Source: Salvia splendens (Eukaryota; Streptophyta; Magnoliopsida; Lamiales; Lamiaceae). From it: DNA of 64,000 nucleotides. Positions 44,394-54,826 of the stretch are shown here, one piece after another. Each line of letters starts with the position of its first letter. Position 1 is the stretch's first letter. Where the stretch lies: contig NC_056039.1 of the NCBI RefSeq assembly GCF_004379255.2, forward strand, positions 27,355,883-27,419,882, given 5' to 3'. The notes below the pieces were generated by a model that saw only the letters and a list, made by a program, of their open reading frames with translations, was not told the origin of the DNA and did no database searches. The translations under genes and the position numbers were made by a program.

Positions 44394-45012
44394 TACATGA
44401 TTTCGAATGACTTGTTTTAAATTACTAAAAATATTTTATTTAATTTAAGAAAAGTATTGAAACATAGGAGTAATTAATTTGAAAAAAGTTAGGAATAACC
44501 AATTATATTTTGGGTTATGAATGGTAAACATACGGTTGATAAGTAAATTAAGATAAATAAATAAAATGATTAAAACTAATTAACTCACCATTTAAGTGTG
44601 GTTTGCAAGGTATGGGCCAATTTTGGGTCTAATTTATGTAGTATTGGGGTAGTATTTAAATTTGAGAAGAAATAAAGGTTATATGATAAAGCCCAATATA
44701 TGGCCCCTCTATTAGCCGCCACCTCAGCGTTTCAAATATTGAAACTATTGATTTCCTTTTAGTTTAAAATTTGGAGCAAATTACTAGTAATAAATTACTA
44801 TAAAGTTGAAGTCATCTCCAGCTTTATTATGGTCCCAAAGAATCAAGATCGTTGTTGGGATGGCAAGATGATAATGATACATTCATGACATTGAATTGAT
44901 TTATCATAACATCACAGCTAATAAATGTTCTAGATTTATCATAACATCACAGCTAATAAATGTTCTAGGAGTACTTTTAGTGATGGAACTGCAAAAATAA
45001 CTAAACTTTATC

Positions 45013-45213
45013 TATCAACTGTCCGCGAATAAGAGTCCCGTTTTTTCATTTTAGTCTGTTCGCGAATATGAGTCCCGGTTCTCTTTTACCATAAATAGTA
45101 ATAGGGTCTCACCTATTACTCCACCCATATACAAGTGAGACCCCCATTTTTCTTAACATTTCTTAAAATCCATGCCGCCAAGAAATGAGACTTTTAATGG
45201 CGGACGGAGGGAG
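45013..45213. mobile_element. Stowaway-like MITE
   Basis: 'gtccgcgaataagagtcccg' at the left, repeated once at 45056 ('ctgttcgcgaatatgagtcccg'), and 'aatggcggacggagggag' at the right. The left border is approximate because of the duplicated end. Confidence 0.6.
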
Positions 45214-45582
45214 TAGATGCTTCTATTGGAATTTGTATTAGTAGTAGTAGTAATTGTTTTTATTTTGGGTGGAATTTGAACAAGATTAGGGATTTGTGGA
45301 TTTTTAGTATTTTGCCAATTTAATAAACTAAGACTATATATTATTGGCAATTGAGTAAAGTAATGTCTAAGATCGAGCATATCATATCTCTTGGTAGATA
45401 TTCTCAATTCTCACGACGGAGTCAGAAGTGAAGATCAACCAATTCTGGATTTAATTTGACACAACGGACCATGGATGCCCGGAATGATGGAATGTCAAGT
45501 GCGGTAGGGGTCGAAGCCAGCAAATCGGAGGACGGACAAGGCGGTTGGCGGTTGCTACCCCAGAGAAAACATAATTTAATTA

Positions 45583-47696
45583 GAGTGGTTGCACCCTGAA
45601 TCAGCACACATTCAAGTGTCTTACTGCTTTAGCGTCTTCAATGTATCTACCATGTTCACTAAAATGCATTAAAGCATCCCCATCCGTGCTCTTGCTCTTG
45701 TCAATGAGCACGGATGTGGGTCCGGACCCACTTTTATTCCCTGCGGTTAGGCAAAAGCACAACACCATTTCCACAAAATTAAAATGCATTAAAAATATCC
45801 GGAATATTATTATAAATTACAAAAAAATTAAAAATTACATAATTAAAATCCTAAAAATAAAAAAGTACATAATTAAAATCCTTAAAATTAAAAATTACAT
45901 AATAAAATTCATAAAATTAAAAAACCCACTACTCGTGGCCGAATTTCGCCCAAATGTGTTTGATTAGGTCTTCTTATAGCTCAATGTGGGCTCGGGTATC
46001 GCGCATTGTGTTCCTTGTTTCGATCCTCTCGCCTACCGTCGTATGCCCACCGTCGAGACCTCGCGATTGAGCTTCCGGCTTCATCCTCGTCGTAAAAGCT
46101 AGTCGCCATCAGTCCTTCATCAGCTATAATCATATTGTGCAAGATAATACACGTGTACATGATTTCGACGATATTTTTCACGTACCACAGCCGAGACGGG
46201 GCCTTCACAATGTTGAATCGGGCTTGAAGGACCCCAAAAGCTCTTTCGACGTCTTTCCGAGCGGACTCTTGACGCTGCACAACAAGAACTCGTCTCGGGT
46301 CTTGCGGGTTGCTGAGCGTCTTCACGAAAGTCGACCACCTCGGGTAGATACCATCCGCGAGATAGTAACCCATGTGCTATGCATTTCCGTTGATGATGAA
46401 GTCTATCGTCGGTGCTACACCATTCAAAACATCATTGAAGAGTGGTGAATAATAGAGCACGTTCAAGTCGTTGTTGGATCCGGCAATACCAAAATATGCA
46501 TGCCAAATCCATAGGCGGTAGTCAGCGACCGCTTCAAGGATAAGTGTTAGGCCGCCGCCTTTGTGGCCGCTTAAGTGTTGCCCCCTCCAAGCAGTCGGGC
46601 AATTCTTCCACCTCCAATGCATGCAGTCAATGCTGCCAAGCATACCGGGAAAACCATGAACTGTTTCGTAAAGACGAAGCAACCGTTGGCAATCATCGGT
46701 GGTGGGTGCCCGAAGGAATTCCTCACCGAAAGCTGAACGAACGCCGTCGCAAAATTTTTTAAGGTAAAGTATTCTAGTTGACTCACCGACATACAAATAC
46801 TCGTCTAAGAGGTCAGCCGTTTGCCGAGTAGCAAGTTGTCGGATGACACACGTACACTTCTGCAACGCCGAGAGACTTTCCCGACCGGTTGCGTCTGTAC
46901 TTGTTTGAAAGTATTCAACACGGGCGGATAATGTGTTGACAATATGCATAAACAAGCGTTTTGACATGCGAAAACGGCGCCGAAAGTAATCTTCCGGAAA
47001 CCGCGGCTGGTCGGAAAAATAGTTGGCAACGAGCCTTTCGTTGGCTCCCTCCCGGTCACGATGGATATAGCGGCGAGTTGATCTAGTTGGTCGAGGAGGA
47101 GGGGCGGGGGTATTCGTTGTGACATAGGCTTCATAGGCGGCACGATATTGTTCATAGTATTCTTGTTCTTCGCGCTCCACTTCCGCAATGAGAATGGTGA
47201 AATCCATTTGAGAAGGTTTGAGTGAGAGAGGAAGAAGTATGAAAAAATATGAATGAGAGATGAATGGGAGATGAATGGGAGATGATTTGATGTGAAAAAA
47301 TATGTTGTATGAAAAAATATGAATGAGAGATGAATGGGAGATGATTTGATGTGAAAAATGGATGACAAATGTGTGTATTTATATATGATTTTAGGAATTA
47401 AAAAATAAAAAAAATCAAAAAATTCCAGAAAAACGGTAAAATAACGGCCATATTTTTGGGAATATGAAAATATTTTTTTTTAAATTTTTGGTATTATTTT
47501 CGATTTAAAAAAAATGAATTTGCAACGGAAATGTCGTTAGCCAATCAAAACGCGCCACGTCAGCTGCTCGCTGGCACGGACATGCTCGATGCATCTAGCA
47601 GCGCCGCGCTAGCGGCGAGAGTGCAGCGGCGGACAGCGGGTGCCGTGCCGTTGGCACGGACGGACGGACGCCGTCCTTCAACCAGTGCGAATGCTC
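45583..47696 (-). mobile_element. PIF/Harbinger DNA transposon, copy 3
   Basis: The right end read inward is GAGCATTCGCACTGG; the left is the weaker GAGTGGTTGCACCCTG. TTA lies on both sides (45580-45582, 47697-47699). One transposase frame on the minus strand. A 60-70-bp direct duplication ('gaatgagagatgaatgggag') lies just upstream of the start codon (47245-47355). Confidence 0.8.
45929..47207 (-). pseudogene. HARBI1-like transposase of copy 3, disrupted
   Basis: ATG at 47207 opens a frame with the family landmarks YFRRRFRMSK, GSIDCMHW (first Asp), ADYRLWIWHAYFG, GSNNDLNVL (second Asp), GYYLADGIYP and ERAFGVLQARFNIV (Glu region), then IMYTCIILHNMI. Lesions: an in-frame TAG (46374-46376) between GNA and HMGYY; near 46000 a 1-bp shift; and a TAA in place of Gln in the C-terminal helix before DLIKHIW. 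The natural end is TAG at 45929-45931. It is a separate lineage from the copies at 983 and 52390, judging by the N-terminus and many substitutions. Confidence 0.88.
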
Positions 47697-47867
47697 TTAC
47701 AATTTACAAGTTTTGTAAACACATATTTTAGCTCCCTAGTTTTGTGTAATATTTATCGGATATGTAAAAAAATGTCCAATCTTTTTTATATTTATTTAAC
47801 TTTTAAATAAAAAATAATCAAGTAAAAAAAAGTCTGAAAAGGGCTACGACTAGAATTATCCATCATA

Positions 47868-48180
47868 GGGCTGGCAAATCGTGCGGATTGGGTCGTTATC
47901 GGGTCAACTAATAAGGCCAAACCCGAACCCAACCCGTTAAGGAAACCCCAAACCCAAACACGAATCCGACCCACCACCTCCAAACCTGGACACGACCCAA
48001 ACACGATAGCGACACGAACCGCTTTGGGTTGACCCGACACGATAGCAACACGATATCGACCTGAACATGATAACAACACGAACCACTTTGGGTTGACCCG
48101 ACACGATAACTGCACGACAACAACCTAAACACGATAACGACACAAGCCACATTGGGTTGACCCGGTAGTGATACACGAAC
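47868..48180. repeat. Probable hAT end with subterminal repeats
   Basis: Starts 'tagggctggcaaatcgtgcg', a form common at Ac-type hAT ends. It is followed by repeated 'gggttgacccgacacgata' and 'aacccgaacccaacccg' motifs in both orientations, as seen in transposase-binding subterminal regions. It lies downstream of the hAT transposase at 48904. The matching opposite end was not found. Confidence 0.5.
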
Positions 48181-48903
48181 CTACCATATTTACACGATTA
48201 CAGAATACAAATTGCTTCAAAAATTGATCAAGACTTTCAAAAGTCATATAACATGAAGAATTGAAGATGATCCATTTTAAACAACCACTTAGATTCAACA
48301 TAATAACAGTAAAATTCCAACACAATCCAAAAAAACCCAACAAAATACATGTTTTGATAACGAAGAACTCCTTGGAACTCTGCAGACATAATCATATAGT
48401 AACAGAAGAACTCCTTGGCACTCTACGACATGTTTTGATAACCTCAAATCCCTAACCTGTAAATTCACAAGGTAGAAATTATAGATTTCCCATATCAAAT
48501 CTATTCTAAGCCATTTAATAGAGAATAAGCTTCAAGAATTTGGTATTGAAAGCTTCAAGCAATAGGATAAACTAATAAACAATTTCCTGCCTATATTCCT
48601 CACAGCCCATTTATCAAATTTTATATTCTTGAAAATGAAAGAAAAACAAATAATGAGTATTTAGTTAAGAATCAAATGGAGGAAAGGAATTTGTACAAAT
48701 CAAGTGAAGTAGTAAGCTAACCTTTGATGCTTTCAAGAAGTAGCAAAAGTCAAGGTTATTTAGGTTGTGGAGCTTCCACAATGAGCTTCATCATCAACAT
48801 TTAAACAGTCCTCGGCTAAGCCATTTATTGGTATTTCTCCTTTAATACCTGTGAAAGAAAATAAAAATTAATAAAATAACTATAATAATCATAAAAGTTG
48901 ACA

Positions 48904-51850
48904 TTAACTAAATAAAAAGTTAATACCTTTTTTTCCAAACAACCAATCTTTAGTGCAAATTATTGCCTCCGCATTGCTTGGCTTGAGTGAACTACGATAT
49001 TGGTCAAGAACTCTTCCACCAACACTAAACACAGATTCAGAAGCAACAGTAGTTATGGGAATGATCAAAATGTCACGAGCCATGCAAGCAACATGTGGAT
49101 ACTTGAATTGTGATCCTTTCCAATAGTTAAGTATATCTAGATTGGATTTGACATCCAATCTTTTCTCTTCCATGTACAACTCTAATTGGGATTTTTGTTG
49201 GCTCAATCCAAACTCAACATCCAATGAATTGAACTCATGCAATTAAGATGCAAATAAAAATGAAAAACCATTAAAATAAAACAATATTGACAACATATAA
49301 TAACACTAGAGTAGCTTACCTCCACCACTGCCATTGAATCAGCATTTGTGAAGTCACAATTCTGTCCACATGCAGTAGAATTCCCATTTTTATCAATATC
49401 AAATTTGCCATTGTAGAACTTGCAATAATCTTCAAACAATGCAAACAATTTCTCTTTCACCAACGAAAACTGACGAGAGTTGGGGCCATATAGCTTCTTA
49501 TAAAAGAAGTCCACAAATTGAAGCTTATAGCGTGGATCAAAGACTACAGCTATAGTCAAGACCATACTGAAATTTGACCATTACTTCTCAAACTTTGGTA
49601 GCATCAATTCAGCCATTTTTTTGAGGTACGGATCTGAACTGTTTTGATGTTGTCTCAATGAACTATATCACATAACAATTGAACGGAAATACAGATTAGA
49701 TGTAGGGTAGCTGCTTCCAGAAAGCAAATTAGAGACGTCATAAAACAAGCTCAAGAAACCACGATTCTTCTCAATTTTGACCCATTCTTCTAATGAAGGA
49801 CAAGACTTATAGTTGGAATCACATAGTTGAAAATGCATGAAAGTTTTCTTGTAATATAATTGATAAGGCTAATTTCATGCATAGGTATAGGGGAAAAATT
49901 CGTGAATTTACAGGGTCTAACACTTGTTTTAAGCCAGGTGTGTAGAAGGAATCCGCCAGGTCCAGGAAGGGAAGGCGGTAATCACACGCCCGAGGAAACT
50001 GGTGGATAAGTGAACAATGTGCGAAAAATTTCTTGACGGAGGAAACCTCGGAGTTGAAGGGTAGAATAGAGATTTCTACGAAGACTCTAGAAGGCGGTAA
50101 TCATGCATGCTGGAGGGATCTTCTCGGTTGGAGGCCTCGCTAACAGCCTGTAGCTTAGTTCACTTTTCACACACTTGGGTTCTTTTCGTGGGGAGATTCA
50201 GGGTGACGCACTTTGGGTTCACATCTAGCTTTTTCACGTTTTCGATTGGGTTGTAACATCGTCCTTCTGTGGGGCGAAGAAACAATTTAATTTCCACTTT
50301 CGTACTTTGCTGATTTCGCCGAGCTTCGCTGTTCGAAGCTCGGACCTCTGGTTGTTTTTACCATTTATTCCGTATTTTATGCGAGTTTTATTTTCAGTTA
50401 TGTCGATGATGTTGATTTCTGGTTTTGCTGCTATGATCTTCTGGAATTTGAGTTAGTTTACTTGTTTTGGATGCGTTTCGCAATTGTTTTCTGAATTTAT
50501 GCAGGTTGTGGTTGGATCTGGGTGATCGGAGTCTGTTTGTTGATGAATCGGAGAGTTGAGTTCGCTGGTGTTGTGGAGATGTTTGTGATTGTTTGAATTC
50601 GGAGTTGATCGGGACAGGTCTGTGAAAACCGGAGTTATAGAGTCGATTTTGTCTGTTGTTGGGTTCGGATCGCTTGGATCCGGAGTGGATTAAGCATCCG
50701 ACGTGAATCTGAGCAAGATTGATTAAATTTCATGCCTAGTTTACGTGTTTTCATTTCATTTCGCCTAGTTTACGCAGATCTGATGTATTTCTGGTTCATG
50801 GTAAGTTTCCAGCATCTAAATCTTTATATTCTGTTTGAATCCAGATATATGCTCTTCTTTCTCCATTTGCGTGCTTGAATCGGTTAGGAAATTTCATGTC
50901 GTTGTTAGTTGGAGCATAAGTTTGTTATTTGCAGCTTTGGCCGTACTTACTATATTTGGAGTCATGGTCCCCGCCGTTTTATTCTCTCTGTCTAGTCTTA
51001 ATTAGTTAGGCGTTTACTCAATCTAGGAAGTAAAATGTATCTCTCAGTATTGAAGTCTGATTCTATTTTCATTTCCGTGTCCTAGGTCTAGCATTTACAT
51101 TTCGTGCCTAGGTCTAGAGGTAGTTAAAATTCTCAACCCTTTTGCGTGGCAGCAGCCGCTTGTTTCCAGAGTCTCTAAGCACTACTTCACGAATCCATCT
51201 TCGTGGGATCGACCCCGCTTCTCTATACTAATTTATAGTATTCGGGTTGAGAGATTTATTTTTGAAGGGGAGTCGAGTGTGTCCAATGACAAAAACACTG
51301 TTGTTCTCTTGAGTTCCTGGACCTGGTGATCTGGTGGATTTAAGGAGCGTGGTGTCTTGACCGAGCACTTGCTTTAGTTTTCTCTGTGCACACTTGACTT
51401 ACTTACTATCACTGCTTACAGAGTAACCACCTTCAATAATGCATTATCAAGCATCAAAAAGGTTGAATTCCACCTAGTAGTCACATCTTGCCTCAAACCT
51501 CTCTTACGATCCAAACTAACTTTGCTGACACATTCCGAAAAATTTTGCTTCCTTGTTTGTGAACCTCGCACATATTTGACACTATCACGAATCTTCACAA
51601 CAGATTGCTCAATATCCTTCAAACCATCTTGAACAACCAAATTGACTATATGTGCACAACAACGGATATGAAAGAATTCACCATTAGAAAGAAGTGAATT
51701 ATTCATATTCATTTGTGTGAGCAACAACTCCACTGACAAATCATTTGCACTAGCATTATCCAAAGTTAAAGAAAATACTTTATTTTCAATTCCCCAATCA
51801 CAAAGCATAGAAAATAACTTGTTAGACAATGCTGCGCCATCATATGAAAA
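48904..51850 (-). pseudogene. hAT-family transposase (BED/RICESLEEPER-like), split and decayed
   Basis: Read on the minus strand: KLFSMLCDWGIENKVFSLTLDNASAND, HIRCCAHIVNLVVQDGL and DVTTRWNSTFLMLDNAL (51829 to 51436), then after the LTR FMHFQLCDSNYKSCPSLEEWVKI, VFDPRYKLQF, and the C-terminal dimerisation block YPHVACMARDILIIPITTVASESVFSVGGR. These are the hAT RNase-H-like and dimerisation regions. Lesions: the LTR at 49861-51435, and at least two stops (in 'VM*YSS' near 49660 and 'EK*WS' near 49580). A GT...AG intron is likely at about 49226-49319. The N-terminal BED finger and first catalytic Asp region were not found; 5' of 51850 the Harbinger element intervenes. Confidence 0.88.
49861..51435 (+). 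mobile_element. Solo LTR, TGATAAGGCT family, inserted in the hAT transposase
   Basis: Starts TGATAAGGCTAATTTCATGC, ends 'agagtaaccaccttca', with a perfect 5-bp duplication ATAAT (49856-49860, 51436-51440). Removing it restores the hAT reading order. It shares start, middle ('gtaacatcgtccttctgtgg', 'gggcgaagaaac') and late segments with the LTR at 24596-26062 but is quite diverged. No internal coding sequence. Confidence 0.88.
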
Positions 51851-51898
51851 TTAATTAAGTATTTTAGAGAAGATGAGGTAAACTAATTAAGTTACTAA

Positions 51899-53950
51899 GG
51901 GCACCCGCAACGCGTCTTGCGGGTGTCCCTTATCTCGTCCCTTCGGGGACGACACGGGCGCGGGATGCGTTGCAGCGTCCCGTCTCGTCCCCAGCCAGCC
52001 GAGACGCCCATCCCTCCGAGACCGCGCAGGAGCTGTGTCGCCACGCGCTTGCGCGATGTGGCGCGCTACGGCCATGCGTGACGCTCACTCGCTGACCCAC
52101 GAGTGGGCTTCGTCACGCTGATGCAATAAATCATTTTTTAAACAATCGAATTTAATAAAAAAATTAAATTAAAAAATAAAAACGGTCATATGACCGTTCA
52201 ACGATCATATGACCGTTCAACAGTCATTTCCCTTTTTTTTATTTTTTTTATTTTTTTACTCTATAAATACTCCTATTCCATCCTCATTACACACAAACAC
52301 ACATCTATTCTTCTCAAATTAAATTCATTTCCTCTCCAATTTTCATCCCAAATCACCTCTTTTATTCTTCTACCAAAGTTAATACATTCATGGATCCATT
52401 TGAGCAAATGCATTGAATAATTGAAGAATCACTTGAAGAAGATCGACGTAGGGAGGCGGAGGAAGCCGCGCCACCCCAAAGACGATCCCGAACATACATC
52501 CATCGTAACCGGGAGGAAGTCGCCGCAAGGTTAGTACGCGACTACTTCTGTGATAACCCGGTATGGGGAGATACCTACTTCCGTCGCCGTTTACGCATGC
52601 AACGACCGCTATTTCTCCACATCGCAAATACATTGGCAGACCGGGAAGAGTTCTTCCAAGAAGAGTTCGACGTCGTTGGCTGTCCCAACCACACGACGCT
52701 GCAGAAATGTACTGCAGCAATCTGTCATCTTGCGACTGGACAAACGACGGATTTGTTCGACGAATACCTCCACATTGGAGAAAGCACTGGGAGAATGTGC
52801 TTGATGCAATTCTGCAAAGGTGTCCGTGCAGCCTTCACCGACGAATTTCTCCAGAAGCCAAGCACGACAGATTGTCACCTTCTGCTCCACGTTCACGAAG
52901 AAGTGCATGGATTCCCCGGGATGCTTGGCAGCGTCGATTGCATGCACTGGCAATGGAAGTATTGCCCTATGGAATGGAAGGGGTCATACACGAGCGGCCA
53001 CAAAGGCACCCACCCCACCGTTATACTCGAGGCCGTTGCCGACTACCGGTTATGGATTTGGCATGCGTACTTTGGGGTCCCCGGATCGAACAACGACGTC
53101 AACGTGCTCAACCAATCCGACCTCTTCGCCGAAGTTTTGGATGGTAAAGCGCCGGCCATCAACTTCATCGCTAACAACTGGCGGTATAAAATGGGATACT
53201 ATCTTGTCGACGGTATCTACCCGAAGTGGCCAACCTTCCTGAAGACGTTCAACAGGCCGGTGAACGAAAAACAGGCTCTTTTTGTGCAGAAGCAGGAGGC
53301 TGCTCGCAAGGATGTGGAGATGGCGTTCGGGTTCTCCAAGCGCGCTTCAACATTATCAAAGCTCCGACTCGTACGTGGTTCATGGAGAGTATGGTCGACA
53401 TCATGTATACGTGCATAATCTTGCACAACATGATTGTCGCCGACGAAGGACATGAGGCGGGAAATTGGGTCGAAACTGAAGCCCCCGGAAGCTCTACCGC
53501 AAGTAGTCCGCCTCGCAGTGGAGTGCATTCGTCTTTGCAAGATCGGTTGTCTATTCGGGCAAGGACACGTGATTCTACCGCCCACGCCCAACTCCAAGAT
53601 GATCTAATGGAGCACATTTGGCCAAAATTTGGCAGAAGAAATTAAATTATGTATTTTTCATTTTTTAGGATTTTTAATTATGTGTTTTTTAATTTTTTAA
53701 GAATTTTAAGTTGTAATTTTATTTTATTTAATGAAATGTGTTTTTATTAATTGAATTTGTTGGAAATAAAAATAAAAATTGACATTGAATGAATAGTAAG
53801 TTAAGAGATGGTTAAGAGACAGATAAGAGATGAAGGGTTGCAGGTTATGTCTCTTAGTTAAGAGATGGAGTAAAAAGTACAGTGCGGCCCATGAATAGTT
53901 AAGGGATGAGACGGTTAAGAGACGGATAAGAGACAGCGTTGCGGATGGCC
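51899..53950 (+). mobile_element. PIF/Harbinger DNA transposon, copy 2
   Basis: Left end GGGCACCCGCAACGCG, right end read inward GGCCATCCGCAACGCTG, TAA duplication at 51896-51898 and 53951-53953. 2052 bp with no large insertion. The subterminal GC-rich left part and 'gttaagagacggataagaga' right part match copy 1 (570-4035). Inserted next to, or in, the hAT remnant. Confidence 0.92.
52390..53645 (+). pseudogene. HARBI1-like transposase of copy 2, two lesions
   Basis: Same protein as at 983 but not split, so it serves as the reference for that copy. Translation from ATG 52390 reads MDPFEQMH then TGA (codon 9); after the stop the frame stays open from EESLEEDRRREAEEAA through YFRRRLRMQRPLFLH, GSVDCMHWQWK (first Asp), WIWHAYFGVPGSNNDVNVL (second Asp) and GYYLVDGIYPKWP to DVEMAFG. 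There a 1-bp deletion near 53332 shifts the frame; the next frame carries VLQARFNIIKAPTRTWFMESMVDIMYTCIIL and the C-terminus to TAA 53643-53645. Only two lesions over 418 codons suggests recent decay. Confidence 0.92.
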
Positions 53951-53953
53951 TAA

Positions 53954-54247
53954 AAGTTAAAGCCATTTCCATCCAATATGTCGAGGTTTTGAGTCACATC
54001 CAAATATCGGTGTAAGAATAAGTTTGTTATTTTTCAAAACTGATAATTAAATAACTCTCATCTTATTAATTTAAGCAAACCATTATCAACTGAGGTACAT
54101 TTCATCGTCACATTGCACTCCCCAGTTTCCCTTGAGAAGAAGAAGTGCCTTTTGGGCTTAAGGAAGGGTGAGTAGAACAAAGTTCCTTTTGGGCTTTGGT
54201 TGAAGAAAATGGGTGCTAAGTCCTTAACACACAATATAAGTCCTTAA
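53954..54247. other. Unassigned segment between two Harbinger-type elements
   Basis: May be the 5' part or intron of the hAT transposase gene, but no translated segment convinced me. Contains a direct repeat 'gtgccttttgggctt/gttccttttgggctt'. Confidence 0.35.
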
Positions 54248-54816
54248 GAGCATCTACAATGGCGGACTTCTGCGCGGAATTCCCACAGACGTCCCGGAAT
54301 TCCGTCGCGGACGTCCGCCATTAGGCGTGCCCGCCACGGATACGAAATTGGGCTGAGGACGTCGCAGGTCCGCGGCGTTAAGCGAAATTCCGCGAGGACG
54401 TCCGCCATTGCGTCCACTCCCGCGGAATTCCGCTTTATTTCGTTTTTTTTGTAATGTCTATATATACCGCTCGTTGAACTTCATTTCATTTCGCACCACT
54501 TGTTTTAATTATTGAAATGTATTTTTTTTATTTGGTGAAATGTACTTTTCTTATTGTAATGGAATTTTTTCTTTATTTTCGTCTATATTTTAATTACGTA
54601 AATTGTTTACTTCCGGAAATTGTTTAATTTGTGAATTTGTGATTTTTTTTAATGTGGGAATTCCGTCAGGAATTCTGCATGAGAATTCCGTCATTGTGCA
54701 GGGGGAAGTCCGTATGACGTGGCAGTGCAGTGGGAAGTCCTTATGATGTGGCAGAAGGTGTTTTTAGGAATTCCGCAGGGAATTCCGCCGGGACATCCGC
54801 ACCACTGCGGATGCCC
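54248..54816. mobile_element. Tourist-like (PIF/Harbinger) MITE, 569 bp
   Basis: Left GAGCATCTACAATGGCGGAC, right read inward GGGCATCCGCAGTGGTGCGG, TAA duplication at 54245-54247 and 54817-54819. The GC-rich ends are dense in 'gcggaattcc' and 'gacgtccgc' motifs; the middle is AT-rich. No transposase. Confidence 0.88.
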
Positions 54817-54826
54817 TAATAATATC

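Noticed and set aside
47868..54240. A complete hAT transposon with matching ends
   Set aside because: Only the putative downstream end ('tagggctggcaaatc') was found; no matching inverse or 8-bp duplication was seen upstream, so the boundaries are not claimed.
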